The notes beneath the pieces are model-generated. The model was not told the DNA's origin. It was given only the letters and a program-made list of their open reading frames with translations, and searched no databases. The position numbers were made by a program, and so were the translations under genes. Positions 1 to 8,924 of a DNA stretch of 64,000 bases are shown in pieces. Each line of letters opens with the position of its first letter. Position 1 is the stretch's first letter. Source of the DNA: Micromonospora narathiwatensis (GTDB lineage Bacteria; Actinomycetota; Actinomycetes; Mycobacteriales; Micromonosporaceae); the NCBI RefSeq assembly GCF_900089605.1, contig NZ_LT594324.1:1116001-1180000 (forward strand). The letters run 5' to 3'.

Positions 1-765
1 CCGTTTGACCGTATCGAGCAGCTCGTTAGACCCGAACGGATGCGCAACAACCGTGCGGCCAGGCGAGATCGGTGGTGGCTCTTCGCGGAAAGTGCTCCTG
101 GACTGCGGAGAGCGATCGCCAAGCTAGACGAGGTGATCGCTATCGCGCAGACGAGCGCTACGCAAATGCCAGCCATCGTTTCTAGTAGGCAGGTCTTCGA
201 TCAGAAGCTCGTGGTCTTTGCGAATAGAACCAGAGAGGTTTTCGCTCTGCTCAGTTCGTCCATACATCGTTCATGGGCTACCCAATGGGGCTCAACGCGG
301 ACCGGAGACCCCGTCTATACACCCTCCGACGTCTTCGAGACGTTCCCGCGGCCGAAACCGATGGCTCGGCTGGACGAAGTAGGCCGGATGCTGGATGAGG
401 AGCGGCGAGAGGTCCTGCTGCGACGCAGGCTGGGGTTGACGAAGCTGTACAACCTGGTCAATGACCCAGGGATAGCTGACAGCGACGACCCGGACGTGGC
501 TCGGTTGCGGCGGATTCATGTCGAGCTGGACGAGGCGGTGATGGCGGCGTACGACTGGTCGGATGTGCCGCTGGAGCACGGCTTCCACGCGTACCGCCAG
601 ATGATGCGGTGGACGGTGAGCCCGGCGGCGCGGGTGGAGATCCTGGACCGGTTGCTCGCGGAGAATCTGCGCCGTGCGGCGGCGCAGCGGTCGAAGGCGG
701 CGAAGAAGGGGATTCCCCGGCAGCGGAAGCCGGTCGTCCACGAGGGCCAGGAGGCGCTGCTGTGA
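1..765 (+). CDS. drmMI: DISARM DNA adenine methyltransferase, C-terminal part (partial)
   Basis: The frame is open from the first base, so this is the C-terminal end (about 254 residues) of a gene that starts outside the window. The visible part resembles the target-recognition end of Eco57I/MmeI-like adenine methyltransferases: a WWLF segment, a stretch on variants of 'ARTREVFALLSSSIHRSWA', then YTPSDVFETFPRP near residue 109 counted from the internal ATG at 40. The catalytic NPPY motif lies upstream and cannot be seen. The stop overlaps the drmA start by 4 bp (GTGA). In class 1 DISARM the order drmD-drmMI-drmA-drmB-drmC is established, and the three following genes match it. The methylase would mark host DNA. 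Family is fairly sure; the class 1 assignment rests on gene order and this fragment. Confidence 0.8.
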   Translation, partial: PFDRIEQLVRPERMRNNRAARRDRWWLFAESAPGLRRAIAKLDEVIAIAQTSATQMPAIVSSRQVFDQKLVVFANRTREVFALLSSSIHRSWATQWGSTRTGDPVYTPSDVFETFPRPKPMARLDEVGRMLDEERREVLLRRRLGLTKLYNLVNDPGIADSDDPDVARLRRIHVELDEAVMAAYDWSDVPLEHGFHAYRQMMRWTVSPAARVEILDRLLAENLRRAAAQRSKAAKKGIPRQRKPVVHEGQEALL

Positions 766-3700
766 CCGATCCCGCGCCGGGGTTTCAGCTCGCCCACGAG
801 CCGGACGGCACGTCGTACACGGTTCGCGAGAACCTGGTCGACATACTCGAGCGTGAGCTGCTCGGACCGTCGGGTGGTCCGGAGGAGCTGTTGGCGGTGA
901 GCCCGCGCCAGCTTTACCTGGTGGGACATATCGCGCCGGTGAAGTTGACCGAGCCCGATGCCGACCCGGCCGGGTCCGAGGACGGGTATGGCCTTCTCGG
1001 CGTTCGTGCGGATGCGGCGGGTATCCATGCGCAGCGCGGGATCCCGGCCGAGTCTGCCGAGGGGGCCGGCGCCGACGGCGAGGAGGACGACGCCGACGAC
1101 AAGGCTCCGAGGCAGGGGCTGATGATTCCGTCGTCGATGGGGTTGCGGTTCCAGGTGCCGAACGATCTGGCCGAGTTCACGGTGACCGCGTCGTGGGGCA
1201 CCTACGAAAGCGTCAAGACTGGTGAGATCGACCGGCGGGGCCAGGCGGTGCGGCGATATCAGCGGACGCCGGTGGCGATCGTTGAGAAGATCGCGGTGGC
1301 CGAGCTGACGCCGGGCCGAACGTACACGCGGGTGCTGACCGGGCAGATCTGCCTGCGGATCGACACCTACGACGACATCCGGTTCGGTCGGCGACTGATC
1401 GAGATCGCGCTGGTCAATGACCGGGAGACGCCGCCGACAATCCCGGTGCACGAGTGGCTGTTTCAGACGAAGCTGCACGTCGACGCGGGCGATGCTGCGG
1501 TGTTCTTGCCGGTGCGTGACGTGCTCGAGCAGGAGTGGCCGGAGCACGACGACGAGGTGCGGCGGCTGCATTTGCAGTACCGGAACCGGCTGGAGTTCGC
1601 GGTCGGGCGGACCTGCTCGGTCGATTGGCAGGTCGAGCCGGGGGCGCGGCGGGCGACGGCGGTGTGGACGACGTGGCTGCCGGTCGCGGAGACACCGCAG
1701 ACGCAGGCGCGGTCGGTGACGGGCGCGATGCTGGGCATGGACGCGCTCGGCAAGGCCAGCCCTGAGCAGGTTCGTGACGGGCTCGCCCCGCTGGTGGACG
1801 GGTACCGGACCTGGCTGGAGGGTGAGGCGGCGAAGGCGGCGCAGCTTCCGGATCATCTGCGGGAGTTGGCCGAAGAGGTCGTGGACGAGGCGCGCGCGGC
1901 GCAGCAGCGGCTGGCCGACGGTCTGGCGCATGTGGTGGCTGATCCGGAGGCGTTCGCGTGCTTTCGGTTCATGAACGAGGTCATGCGGGACCAGCGGGTC
2001 CATTCCCAGATCGGGGCGTTGCGTAGCTCCGATCCGAGCCTTTCGTTTGACGACGCCCGTCGTCAGGTCGGGGCCGACGAGCGGGGGAAGCCGTCGTCGT
2101 GGCGACCGTTCCAGCTGGCGTTCATTCTCATGCAGTTGCCCGCGCTGACCGACCCGACGGCGCCTGAGCGTAGCGGTGAGCTGTCGCGGGTGGAGTTGTT
2201 GTTCTTCCCGACCGGTGGTGGCAAGACCGAGGCGTATCTGGGGCTGGCGGCGTACACGTTCGCGATCCGGCGTCGGCAGCAGGTCGTGGCCTCGTCGGAC
2301 GGGCCGTTGGACGGGCGTGACGGGGTGGCCGTGTTGATGCGGTACACGTTGCGGCTGCTCACCGCTCAGCAGTTCCAGCGGGCCACTGCGCTGGTTTGTG
2401 CGGCGGAGCTGGCCCGCCGGCGGGACGTGGCGACCTGGGGTGGTACGCCGTTCCGGATCGGGTTGTGGGTCGGCACCGACGTGAGCCCGAAGCGGTGGGA
2501 CGAGGCGAACGAGCAGCTACTCAAGGCCAACGCGTACGGCGGGCATCGGTTGACGGTGTTGCAGGTGCAGCGGTGCCCGTGGTGCGGCAGTCCGATCGGC
2601 GCGGCGAACGTGAAGCCGGTCAAGGCGACGCGGCGGGTGCTGGTCTACTGCGGCGACGACCTGGGGCAGTGCCCGTTCGCCAAGGGCGGTGAGGTCGGCG
2701 AGGGCCTGCCGATGCTGACGGTGGACGAGGAGATCTACCGGATGCCGCCGGCGTTCGTGATCGCGACGGTCGACAAGTTCGCCCGGCTGGCGCGCGAGGG
2801 TGAGGCGGCGTCGCTGTTCGGTTACGTCGGCCGACACTGCGGTCGGCACGGCTACGTACACCCCGATTACGCGGCTTGTAACGTCACCACCGGGCACCAG
2901 GCCGAACCCGGCCTGCCTGCCGCGACCGTACGGCCGGTGGGCCGGCTCCGGCCGCCGGATCTGATCATTCAGGACGAGCTGCACCTGATCACCGGGGCGC
3001 TGGGCACCGCTGTGGGGCTGTTCGAGGTGGTCGTGGAGACCCTCGCGTCGTGGGAGACCGCCGACGGCAAACCGGTCCGGCCGATGATCGTGGCGTCGAC
3101 GGCCACCGTGCGCCGCGCCGACGACCAGGTGCGAGGGCTGTACGGGCGAAGAGTGGAAATCTTCCCGCCGCAGGTGTTGGACGTGGCGGACACGTACTTC
3201 TCGCAGGAGCTGCCGATCGGGCCGACCACCCCGGGCCGGCGCTACATCGGGGTGAGTGCGCAGGGGGTGCGGCTGTCGAGCGCGGAGATCCGGGTCGCCG
3301 AGGTGTTGCTGCTCGCGGGGCAGTTGCTGTTCGACTGCAGTGGGTCCGCCGCCGATCCGTACATGACGTTGGTGGGCTATTTCAACGCGACCCGGGAGCT
3401 GGCCGGTATGGCCCGATACATCGCCGACGACGTGCAGAACCGGGTGCGGCAACCCCGCCTCGGATCGGGTTTCCCGCGACGGCAGGGTTCGTACGGGCGG
3501 CTGGTCACTGGTGAGCTGACCTCTCGGATCGCCTCGGTCGATATCGGCCGTACCCTGGACAACCTGGCCCTGGAGTTCGACCCCGGCTACGCCACGACTG
3601 CGGCGATGCGGCAGCGGATCGAACAGCAGGAGGCTGGCGGGCGGGTGGAGCGGCCGAAGGCCGATCCGTTCGACGTGGTCCTGGCTACCTCGATGCTGCA

Positions 3701-4463
3701 GGTCGGGGTTGACGTGCAGCGGCTCGGGCTGATGCTGGTGGTCGGGCAGCCGAAGAACACCGCCGAGTACATCCAGGCGTCGTCGCGGGTGGGCCGCGAC
3801 GTCGGCCGCCCGGGTGAGGACTGCGGTCGTCCCGGGCTGGTCGTGGCGCTCGGGAACTGGGCGCGGCCCCGCGACCTGGCCCACTACGAGCAGTTCCGGC
3901 ACTACCACGAGACGTTCTACGCGCAGGTGGAGGCGCTGTCGGTCACCCCGTTCTCACCGACGGCCCTGGACCGGGGCATTGACGGGGTGCTCGTCAGCGC
4001 GGCACGGGTGCTGCAGGCGCACCGCGACGACGGGTTGTCGCCGGAGCGGGCCGCGTGGCGGGTTCGTGACGAACAGGATGCTCTTGCCGCTCTGGTCGAT
4101 CGGCTCTATGCCCGGATCCGGCCGGCGGCCCAGTTGGACGACCTGATGGCGCAGGCATACCAGCGGCTGATCAACCGGCTGGACCAGTGGAACGCTCGGG
4201 CGAAGTACGCCGGGAAGGCGAGCAAGACCCTGGTGTACGAGCGCACCGGTGACAACGACAGCTACCTTCCGTTGCTGATCAGTCCGGAGAACGCGAAGGC
4301 CCACCAGGGTCAGCCGGACCGCGCGCCGTTCGTTGTCGCGCACTCGATGCGGGAGGTCCAGCCGGAGATCAATCTGCTGGTCAGCCCGATACCCGAGCGG
4401 CTGTTCGTCGTCGAGCCCGACGATGCGCCGTCCTGGGAGCTGCCCGAAGGAGAGGACGCGTGA
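762..4463 (+). CDS. drmA: DISARM helicase-domain protein DrmA
   Basis: About 1233 residues. I chose the GTG at 762 because it overlaps the drmMI stop and has AGGAGG seven bases upstream; a longer frame reaches ATG 609 but reads through drmMI. A superfamily 2 helicase core is visible: Walker A FFPTGGGKTEAY near residue 482, a DEXH-like QDELHLITG near 733, a VASTAT motif, and a C-terminal helicase motif with QASSRVGRD near 1010. A Cys pair (CPWC) and a second CGDDLGQC group lie between the helicase motifs and may bind zinc. DrmA is a core DISARM protein required with DrmB for defence against incoming phage DNA. It is translationally coupled on both sides. Confidence 0.92.
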   Translation: MTDPAPGFQLAHEPDGTSYTVRENLVDILERELLGPSGGPEELLAVSPRQLYLVGHIAPVKLTEPDADPAGSEDGYGLLGVRADAAGIHAQRGIPAESAEGAGADGEEDDADDKAPRQGLMIPSSMGLRFQVPNDLAEFTVTASWGTYESVKTGEIDRRGQAVRRYQRTPVAIVEKIAVAELTPGRTYTRVLTGQICLRIDTYDDIRFGRRLIEIALVNDRETPPTIPVHEWLFQTKLHVDAGDAAVFLPVRDVLEQEWPEHDDEVRRLHLQYRNRLEFAVGRTCSVDWQVEPGARRATAVWTTWLPVAETPQTQARSVTGAMLGMDALGKASPEQVRDGLAPLVDGYRTWLEGEAAKAAQLPDHLRELAEEVVDEARAAQQRLADGLAHVVADPEAFACFRFMNEVMRDQRVHSQIGALRSSDPSLSFDDARRQVGADERGKPSSWRPFQLAFILMQLPALTDPTAPERSGELSRVELLFFPTGGGKTEAYLGLAAYTFAIRRRQQVVASSDGPLDGRDGVAVLMRYTLRLLTAQQFQRATALVCAAELARRRDVATWGGTPFRIGLWVGTDVSPKRWDEANEQLLKANAYGGHRLTVLQVQRCPWCGSPIGAANVKPVKATRRVLVYCGDDLGQCPFAKGGEVGEGLPMLTVDEEIYRMPPAFVIATVDKFARLAREGEAASLFGYVGRHCGRHGYVHPDYAACNVTTGHQAEPGLPAATVRPVGRLRPPDLIIQDELHLITGALGTAVGLFEVVVETLASWETADGKPVRPMIVASTATVRRADDQVRGLYGRRVEIFPPQVLDVADTYFSQELPIGPTTPGRRYIGVSAQGVRLSSAEIRVAEVLLLAGQLLFDCSGSAADPYMTLVGYFNATRELAGMARYIADDVQNRVRQPRLGSGFPRRQGSYGRLVTGELTSRIASVDIGRTLDNLALEFDPGYATTAAMRQRIEQQEAGGRVERPKADPFDVVLATSMLQVGVDVQRLGLMLVVGQPKNTAEYIQASSRVGRDVGRPGEDCGRPGLVVALGNWARPRDLAHYEQFRHYHETFYAQVEALSVTPFSPTALDRGIDGVLVSAARVLQAHRDDGLSPERAAWRVRDEQDALAALVDRLYARIRPAAQLDDLMAQAYQRLINRLDQWNARAKYAGKASKTLVYERTGDNDSYLPLLISPENAKAHQGQPDRAPFVVAHSMREVQPEINLLVSPIPERLFVVEPDDAPSWELPEGEDA

Positions 4464-6526
4464 CGGACGACAACCCCGCGCAGATGATCTTCGAGTCGGC
4501 GCAGCCGTTGGACCCGCTGGCCGACAGCGAGCAGGCGAACGTCAAGAACCGGGCCAAAGTCGGGTCGGCCCGCCCATCGTCGCTGCTCTACACCTACGGT
4601 ATCGGCTCGATCATGGACCTGCCGCAGTTCTCGATCATGCCGGCCGGGCTGGACGACTGGGAGCCGATCTGGCGGCGGCGGCCCACCGTGCAGACGATCG
4701 AGGAACCACGCCTACTCAAGGTGGTCCAGCTTCACCTCGGGTCGCGTGTCCAACAGCTACGGCCGTTCCCATGGCAGCCGAAGGCCCGCGCGATGTCGCA
4801 GGAGGGCTCCGACCTCGGCATCCCTGCCCGGGTGTTCCCGCAGTGGCTGCGCTGCACCGGCTGCGACTACCTCGGGCCGCTGTCGCGGTTCAGCTACACC
4901 AACACCCACCCGTTCCGGCCCGACCTGGCGACCTTCGAACACGCAAGTTGTCCCGGCCGCACGTTCGCGGGGGCGGCGAAGGGAAAGGCCAAGGCCCCTG
5001 CGAAGGGAAAGGCTCGGCGCAGCCCGGCGGTGCCAGCCCGTTACCTGCTCGCCTGCGCCAACGGCCACCTCGACGAGTTCCCGTACGCGCTGTGGGTGCA
5101 CCACGGCAAGACCTGCCCCACCGCCCCCCACCCGGACTTGAAACTGCGCGACAGCAACATCGGTCAGGGCGCCGGCGCGGTCATCACCTGCGAACGTTGC
5201 CAACAGCGGCGCGGCATGGGCGAGGCCCAGGGCGAGGCCGGCAAGCGGAAGCTGCCGACCTGCCGGGGCCGGCACCCGCACCTGAACGCCTTCGACCCCA
5301 AGTGCGGGCTGGACACCGCGCTGATGATGATGGGCGCATCCAACCTCTGGTTCGCCTCGACCCAGTCGATCATCGTGATGCCCCGCAGCGAGGAGCAGAA
5401 GCAGACCGCGCTCGCCACGAAACTCCGTACGCACCTGACCCCGGAGGAACTGGCCGACTACGCCGCCATGCCGAAGGTGCTTCGTTCGCTGCTCGTCGCG
5501 AACAAGTGCGACATTGCCGGAGTCACCGACGAGCAGCTGACCGCAGCGGCGGCCGAGGCACTCGCCCCACCCCCGTCGGAGGAGGAACGCCGGGAGAGGC
5601 TACTCGATTGGGACCCGGTCGAGCTGCTCGTGCCGGAGTGGGACTACCTGCAACAGCCGAGCCTGTTCGCGCAGCAGCAGGACTCTAGCGGGCTGATGGT
5701 CACCGAGATGCCCACCGCCGCCGACCTCCCGAAGCAGGTGCACCGGGTCATCGCCGTAAACCGGATGAAGAAGGTCAACGCGGTAATCGGCTTCACCCGC
5801 ATCGACGAGATGGACCGGGTCAACGACCTCCCGAGCCGACTCGTCAAGCTCACCCGGGACGGCCGACCCACCTGGGTCCCGGCCACAGAGGACCGCGGCG
5901 AGGGCATCTTCCTCCAGCTGGACGAAAACGCCGTCGCCGCCTGGGAAGCGCAGATCCTGCCCACCGCGCTGTGGCGAGCGCACCGCGAAGCCCACCGGCG
6001 CAACTTCTCCCGACGCTTCTCCGCCACCGCCGCCCGGGTCGGCCCGAACACCCGGTTCCCCGCACCCCGCTACTGGCTGATCCACACCCTCGCGCACATC
6101 CTCATCCGCCAGATGGCGATGTCCTGCGGCTACGGCGCCGCCAGCCTCAGCGAGCGCCTCTACGCCTGGACCGGCACCACCGACCGCCCCGCCGCTGCGG
6201 GGCTGCTCATCTGCACCACCGCCTCCGACAGCGAGGGAACCCTCGGGGGCCTCGTCGCGCTGAGCCAACCGGAACGGCTCCACGGACTCCTTCTCGACGC
6301 GCTCCGCAGAGCAGGCCGCTGCTCATCCGACCCCGTCTGCGGCCAACGCACACCACGGCACGGTGAGGACTTCCTGCACGGCGCGGCCTGCCACTGCTGC
6401 TGCTTCGCCTCGGAGACCTCCTGCGAACGCGCCAACCGGTTCCTCGACCGGCGGTTCCTGCTCACCCTGCCCACCATCGACGACGAACGGGTCCCCGGTT
6501 TCTTCGGCAGCATCGATGCTTACTGA
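4460..6526 (+). CDS. drmB: DISARM DUF1998 protein DrmB
   Basis: 688 residues from a GTG that overlaps the drmA stop (GTGA), with AAGGAGAGG just upstream. The protein matches the DrmB pattern: an N-terminal segment with SSLLYTYGIGSIMDLP, zinc-type cysteines (RCTGCDY near residue 135, CERC near 243), and a C-terminal DUF1998 region with LIHTLAHILIRQMA near 545 and a dense Cys cluster (CHCCCFASETSCE) near 650. DrmB forms a complex with DrmA in characterised DISARM systems. A Lys/Ala-rich low-complexity insert near residues 172-190 looks like a linker. Length is normal for the family. Identification is confident from motifs and from its place between drmA and drmC. Confidence 0.92.
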   Translation: MTDDNPAQMIFESAQPLDPLADSEQANVKNRAKVGSARPSSLLYTYGIGSIMDLPQFSIMPAGLDDWEPIWRRRPTVQTIEEPRLLKVVQLHLGSRVQQLRPFPWQPKARAMSQEGSDLGIPARVFPQWLRCTGCDYLGPLSRFSYTNTHPFRPDLATFEHASCPGRTFAGAAKGKAKAPAKGKARRSPAVPARYLLACANGHLDEFPYALWVHHGKTCPTAPHPDLKLRDSNIGQGAGAVITCERCQQRRGMGEAQGEAGKRKLPTCRGRHPHLNAFDPKCGLDTALMMMGASNLWFASTQSIIVMPRSEEQKQTALATKLRTHLTPEELADYAAMPKVLRSLLVANKCDIAGVTDEQLTAAAAEALAPPPSEEERRERLLDWDPVELLVPEWDYLQQPSLFAQQQDSSGLMVTEMPTAADLPKQVHRVIAVNRMKKVNAVIGFTRIDEMDRVNDLPSRLVKLTRDGRPTWVPATEDRGEGIFLQLDENAVAAWEAQILPTALWRAHREAHRRNFSRRFSATAARVGPNTRFPAPRYWLIHTLAHILIRQMAMSCGYGAASLSERLYAWTGTTDRPAAAGLLICTTASDSEGTLGGLVALSQPERLHGLLLDALRRAGRCSSDPVCGQRTPRHGEDFLHGAACHCCCFASETSCERANRFLDRRFLLTLPTIDDERVPGFFGSIDAY

Positions 6527-7226
6527 CCCCCACGCCGCGCTCGGCGCCTTCCTGACCGCATACGAGGCACAACGACTCGCCACCGTGCTACAAGCTGGCG
6601 GCACCACCGGACAAGCGCTGAAAGAGGTGCACGCCGCCCGGCGCAGCGAGGCGAAACGCTTGCTGGCCGCGACTGGAGTCGGCGCGGAGCACCGGGATGG
6701 TTCGGTCGCCGTGCTTCGGGCCATTGCCGGCGCACGATCGGTCCGGGCCGCCATCGACCCCGTCTGGACCATGCCCGGCGTCGAGGCCACGGTTGGACGC
6801 CTCACCAGCGAAGCCCAACGAATCATCGACGACGCACGCATGTCGATCGTCTGTTCCAGCTTCAATTTCACGCCGTACTCAGGCATGTGGGCTGCCCTGA
6901 AGAGCGCCGCGGCGCGCCCTGGTCTCAGCGTGACGGTGTACCTCGACGCCCACGCCAGCTCACCGGCAGCCGTCGCGGCCCACCTGCCGAAGGCGACCGT
7001 GCTCCGGACGCTGACCCTGCCCGGAGGTCACCAGCCGCTGGTCAACCATGCCAAGTTCATCGTCGTCGACCGCGCGGTAACGCTGTTGACCAGCGCGAAC
7101 TTCTCCTACAGTGCCGAGAACACCAACATCGAGCTGGGGCTACTGGTGCACGACACCAACCTCGCCACATCGATCGAGGCCCTCATGCGGAGCAAGCACG
7201 GCATCCTCTACGAACAGGTCACCTGA
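6516..7226 (+). CDS. drmC: DISARM phospholipase-D-like protein DrmC
   Basis: 236 residues from ATG 6516, overlapping the drmB stop by 11 bp. The C-terminal half carries one HKD motif (H178-x-K180-x4-D185) followed by the TSANFS segment and a conserved NIELG glutamate, the signature of the PLD nuclease/phosphodiesterase superfamily. One HKD motif means an active enzyme would dimerise. DrmC is the usual last gene of DISARM operons and was reported as less essential than DrmA, DrmB and the methylase. The N-terminal 90 residues are helical and lack a recognised domain. The gene ends 52 bp from a convergent ORF. Confidence 0.9.
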   Translation: MLTDPHAALGAFLTAYEAQRLATVLQAGGTTGQALKEVHAARRSEAKRLLAATGVGAEHRDGSVAVLRAIAGARSVRAAIDPVWTMPGVEATVGRLTSEAQRIIDDARMSIVCSSFNFTPYSGMWAALKSAAARPGLSVTVYLDAHASSPAAVAAHLPKATVLRTLTLPGGHQPLVNHAKFIVVDRAVTLLTSANFSYSAENTNIELGLLVHDTNLATSIEALMRSKHGILYEQVT

Positions 7227-7278
7227 CAGGCGCACGCGCGGCTTCCTTCCGAAGGGCACGTTGAGTTCGGCGCAGCCC

Positions 7279-7914
7279 TCAAGCGTGCTTACGCCCAATG
7301 AGCGCCAGCTCGGCGATCTTGGTTGCCATGGGGAAGCCAGCATAGAGAGGTTCGGGTCCGTTGCTCTCTACACGCTGGGTCAGCTCCGCGATCAGACTGG
7401 CTTGCAGGTCGGCGGAGGTAGCCTCCCAGGTGCCCTTGATCAGGTTGAAGTACCTCTCGTAGGTGCTAGAACCGCCGACGGCCAGGTTGTCAAACACTGG
7501 AAAGACCCGGGGCAGCAGGAAGTGGCAGAACTTCGACGGGAATACGGGGGAAGTTGTGGGCTTCAGGCGCGCCACTACCTCGGGGAACGCCCGTACCTGA
7601 TCCCAGGTGACCCCGGTGATGTCCTTGTCTTTCACTGGCCCGCACGCCTGCTGCCAAGCGCGGGTCAGGTCATCCCGGTTGGCGGCCAGCAGAGCGGTCA
7701 CCTCGGCTCGGGAGAAGGGCCGCAACGCCCGCCACGCGGACAGCCGCGGCAGGAATCCGGCCCACCAGCCGTCCTGGAACGCTCCGTCGGGGTTCTGGGT
7801 GGCCAGCACCTCGTAGTCGGCATTGTGGAAGTCGCGCGGCCATCCGGTTTTCGTGAGCCACCACTGGACACCGACGGAGAACTCGTGCCTGTCGATCGGC
7901 TTCACGCGCCGCAT
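7279..7914 (-). CDS. Conserved hypothetical protein next to DISARM
   Basis: 211 residues, convergent with drmC. I do not recognise a characterised domain. Visible features are a Trp-rich N-terminus (QWWLTKTGWP), a central KFCHFLLPRVFPVFDN segment, and a C-terminal FPMATKIAELALIGRK segment, typical of a compact soluble conserved family. Start: ATG 7914 is used; GTG 7905 is an alternative because the upstream AGG is weak. Its position between a defence operon and another gene fragment suggests part of a defence island, but a DISARM role is not shown. No signal peptide or membrane segment. Confidence 0.7.
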   Translation of the reverse strand: MRRVKPIDRHEFSVGVQWWLTKTGWPRDFHNADYEVLATQNPDGAFQDGWWAGFLPRLSAWRALRPFSRAEVTALLAANRDDLTRAWQQACGPVKDKDITGVTWDQVRAFPEVVARLKPTTSPVFPSKFCHFLLPRVFPVFDNLAVGGSSTYERYFNLIKGTWEATSADLQASLIAELTQRVESNGPEPLYAGFPMATKIAELALIGRKHA

Positions 7915-7915
7915 C

Positions 7916-8101
7916 CTATGCCCCGGTAGCGGCGATTGGCATCAGGCAAAGTGGTCGTTGCTCGCGTCCCGCCCGCCGGTCGTTCGAGGGTAAGTCATCA
8001 AGATCGTAAAGCCGCTGGAGGAAGGCAGCCTCGTCGAGCGCGCCGCTCCAACCGATCTGGCCGTCGGACAGACCGGTGAGCAGGCTGCGCCAGCTACCTC
8101 G
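7916..8101 (-). pseudogene. Fragment of an unidentified gene
   Basis: A minus-strand frame of about 62 codons with coding-like composition (reading ...SWRSLLTGLSDGQIGWSG... then FLQRLYDLDDLPSND) ends at a TAG two bases before the ATG of the downstream ORF. It has no start codon with a ribosome binding site, and the frame loses coding character upstream of about 8101. The LYDLDxLPS pattern is one I associate with the N-terminal part of a longer hypothetical family, so it is probably a truncated remnant. Confidence 0.4.
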
Positions 8102-8133
8102 GTGATGCGACGCGCAGGGGGATCTCGCGGCCC

Positions 8134-8601
8134 CTATTGATCTGCGCTGTCGAGCCCCTGCTCAGGGCCGGGTCGGTGGTTTGGCTTCTTGCTGTCGCCT
8201 CCTCGAACGGTTTCCTCGACCCGTAGGAGGTTGTCGATGATGACGGCGATGCCGTCTTGGGCGGCAGGTGAGAGCTTGGTGATGGATCGTGCCATCACGC
8301 GGACGCGTCGGCTGTGTTCTTCGGGTTCTTCTTGGTCGCCGAGTAGGTAGCCGGTGGGTACGTCGAAGAACTGGGCGAGTGCCCGGAGTGTGGATGCTTT
8401 GGGGTTGATTCGGGGTGCGCGCAGCAGGTTGCGGATGCCCTCGGCGGTGATGCGGTGGCCGGCCTTGGTGAGTTCCCGGGCAACCTCCGCCTCTGTGTAA
8501 GGTGGCCGGCCTTCGGCGCTGGCCTCGAAGAGGGTTCGGAGCCTCGTTTGGATCAGGTGTGAGGCTGCGGCCTCGGCCTGGTCGGCTGGTATGTCCTTCA
8601 T
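8134..8601 (-). CDS. XRE-family transcriptional regulator
   Basis: 155 residues from ATG 8601; a longer frame to 8769 exists but would run through the repeated boxes at 8618-8726. Residues about 30-95 hold a lambda-repressor-like helix-turn-helix: EAEVARELTKAGHRITAEGIRNL, then NPKASTLRALAQFFDVPTGYLLG, the usual end of an XRE domain. The C-terminus is short and charged, with no peptidase or sensor domain. The gene is divergent from the conjugation operon, and four boxes of AAC-N4-GTT lie between them, so it is likely an autoregulated repressor of transfer genes. That role is inferred from context. Confidence 0.85.
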   Translation of the reverse strand: MKDIPADQAEAAASHLIQTRLRTLFEASAEGRPPYTEAEVARELTKAGHRITAEGIRNLLRAPRINPKASTLRALAQFFDVPTGYLLGDQEEPEEHSRRVRVMARSITKLSPAAQDGIAVIIDNLLRVEETVRGGDSKKPNHRPGPEQGLDSADQ

Positions 8602-8617
8602 GGAGTCCCCCAACTCC

Positions 8618-8726
8618 AACCACAGTTGGCCACAACAAAAACTGCGGTTGACGCTCTTCTGTGACCTGTGCTTAGCTCTGCGTGCCGCTCTCGCAACTGC
8701 GGTTCGGTCGGACCCGAACTGGAGTT
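8618..8726. promoter_or_regulatory. Four phased operator-like boxes (AAC-N4-GTT)
   Basis: Boxes: AACCACAGTT 8618-8627 (read on the minus strand AACTGTGGTT), AACTGCGGTT 8640-8649, AACTGCGGTT 8695-8704, AACTGGAGTT 8717-8726. Each is an AAC/GTT half-palindrome. The start-to-start distances are 22, 55 and 22 bp, all multiples of 11, so the boxes face the same side of the helix. They sit just upstream of the XRE gene and about 200 bp upstream of the conjugation operon start. Confidence 0.6.
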
Positions 8727-8924
8727 GTCTGGAGCGTAGCGGATCGGGTCGCCGTACGCGAGATGGCATCCCGGCACGCGAGCGGCGGCGCAGGAGGGGA
8801 CGCGCCGTCGCTGTAGGGCCTGCTTCGTCTGGTCAGCGTCCAGGTCGTGACAGTAACGGGGGACCGGCCGCGCCGATATTGGCGCCGGCCAGTGCTGTAC
8901 GGCAAGCCTTACGGGGAGGCGGAC

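Noticed and set aside
516..3908. Long minus-strand frames (495 and 463 codons) opposite drmMI/drmA
   Set aside because: They are antisense to confidently identified DISARM genes, Arg/His/Pro-rich and without starts or motifs.
7111..7929. 272-codon plus-strand frame opposite the gene at 7279-7914
   Set aside because: It starts within drmC and is antisense to a better, conserved-looking ORF.
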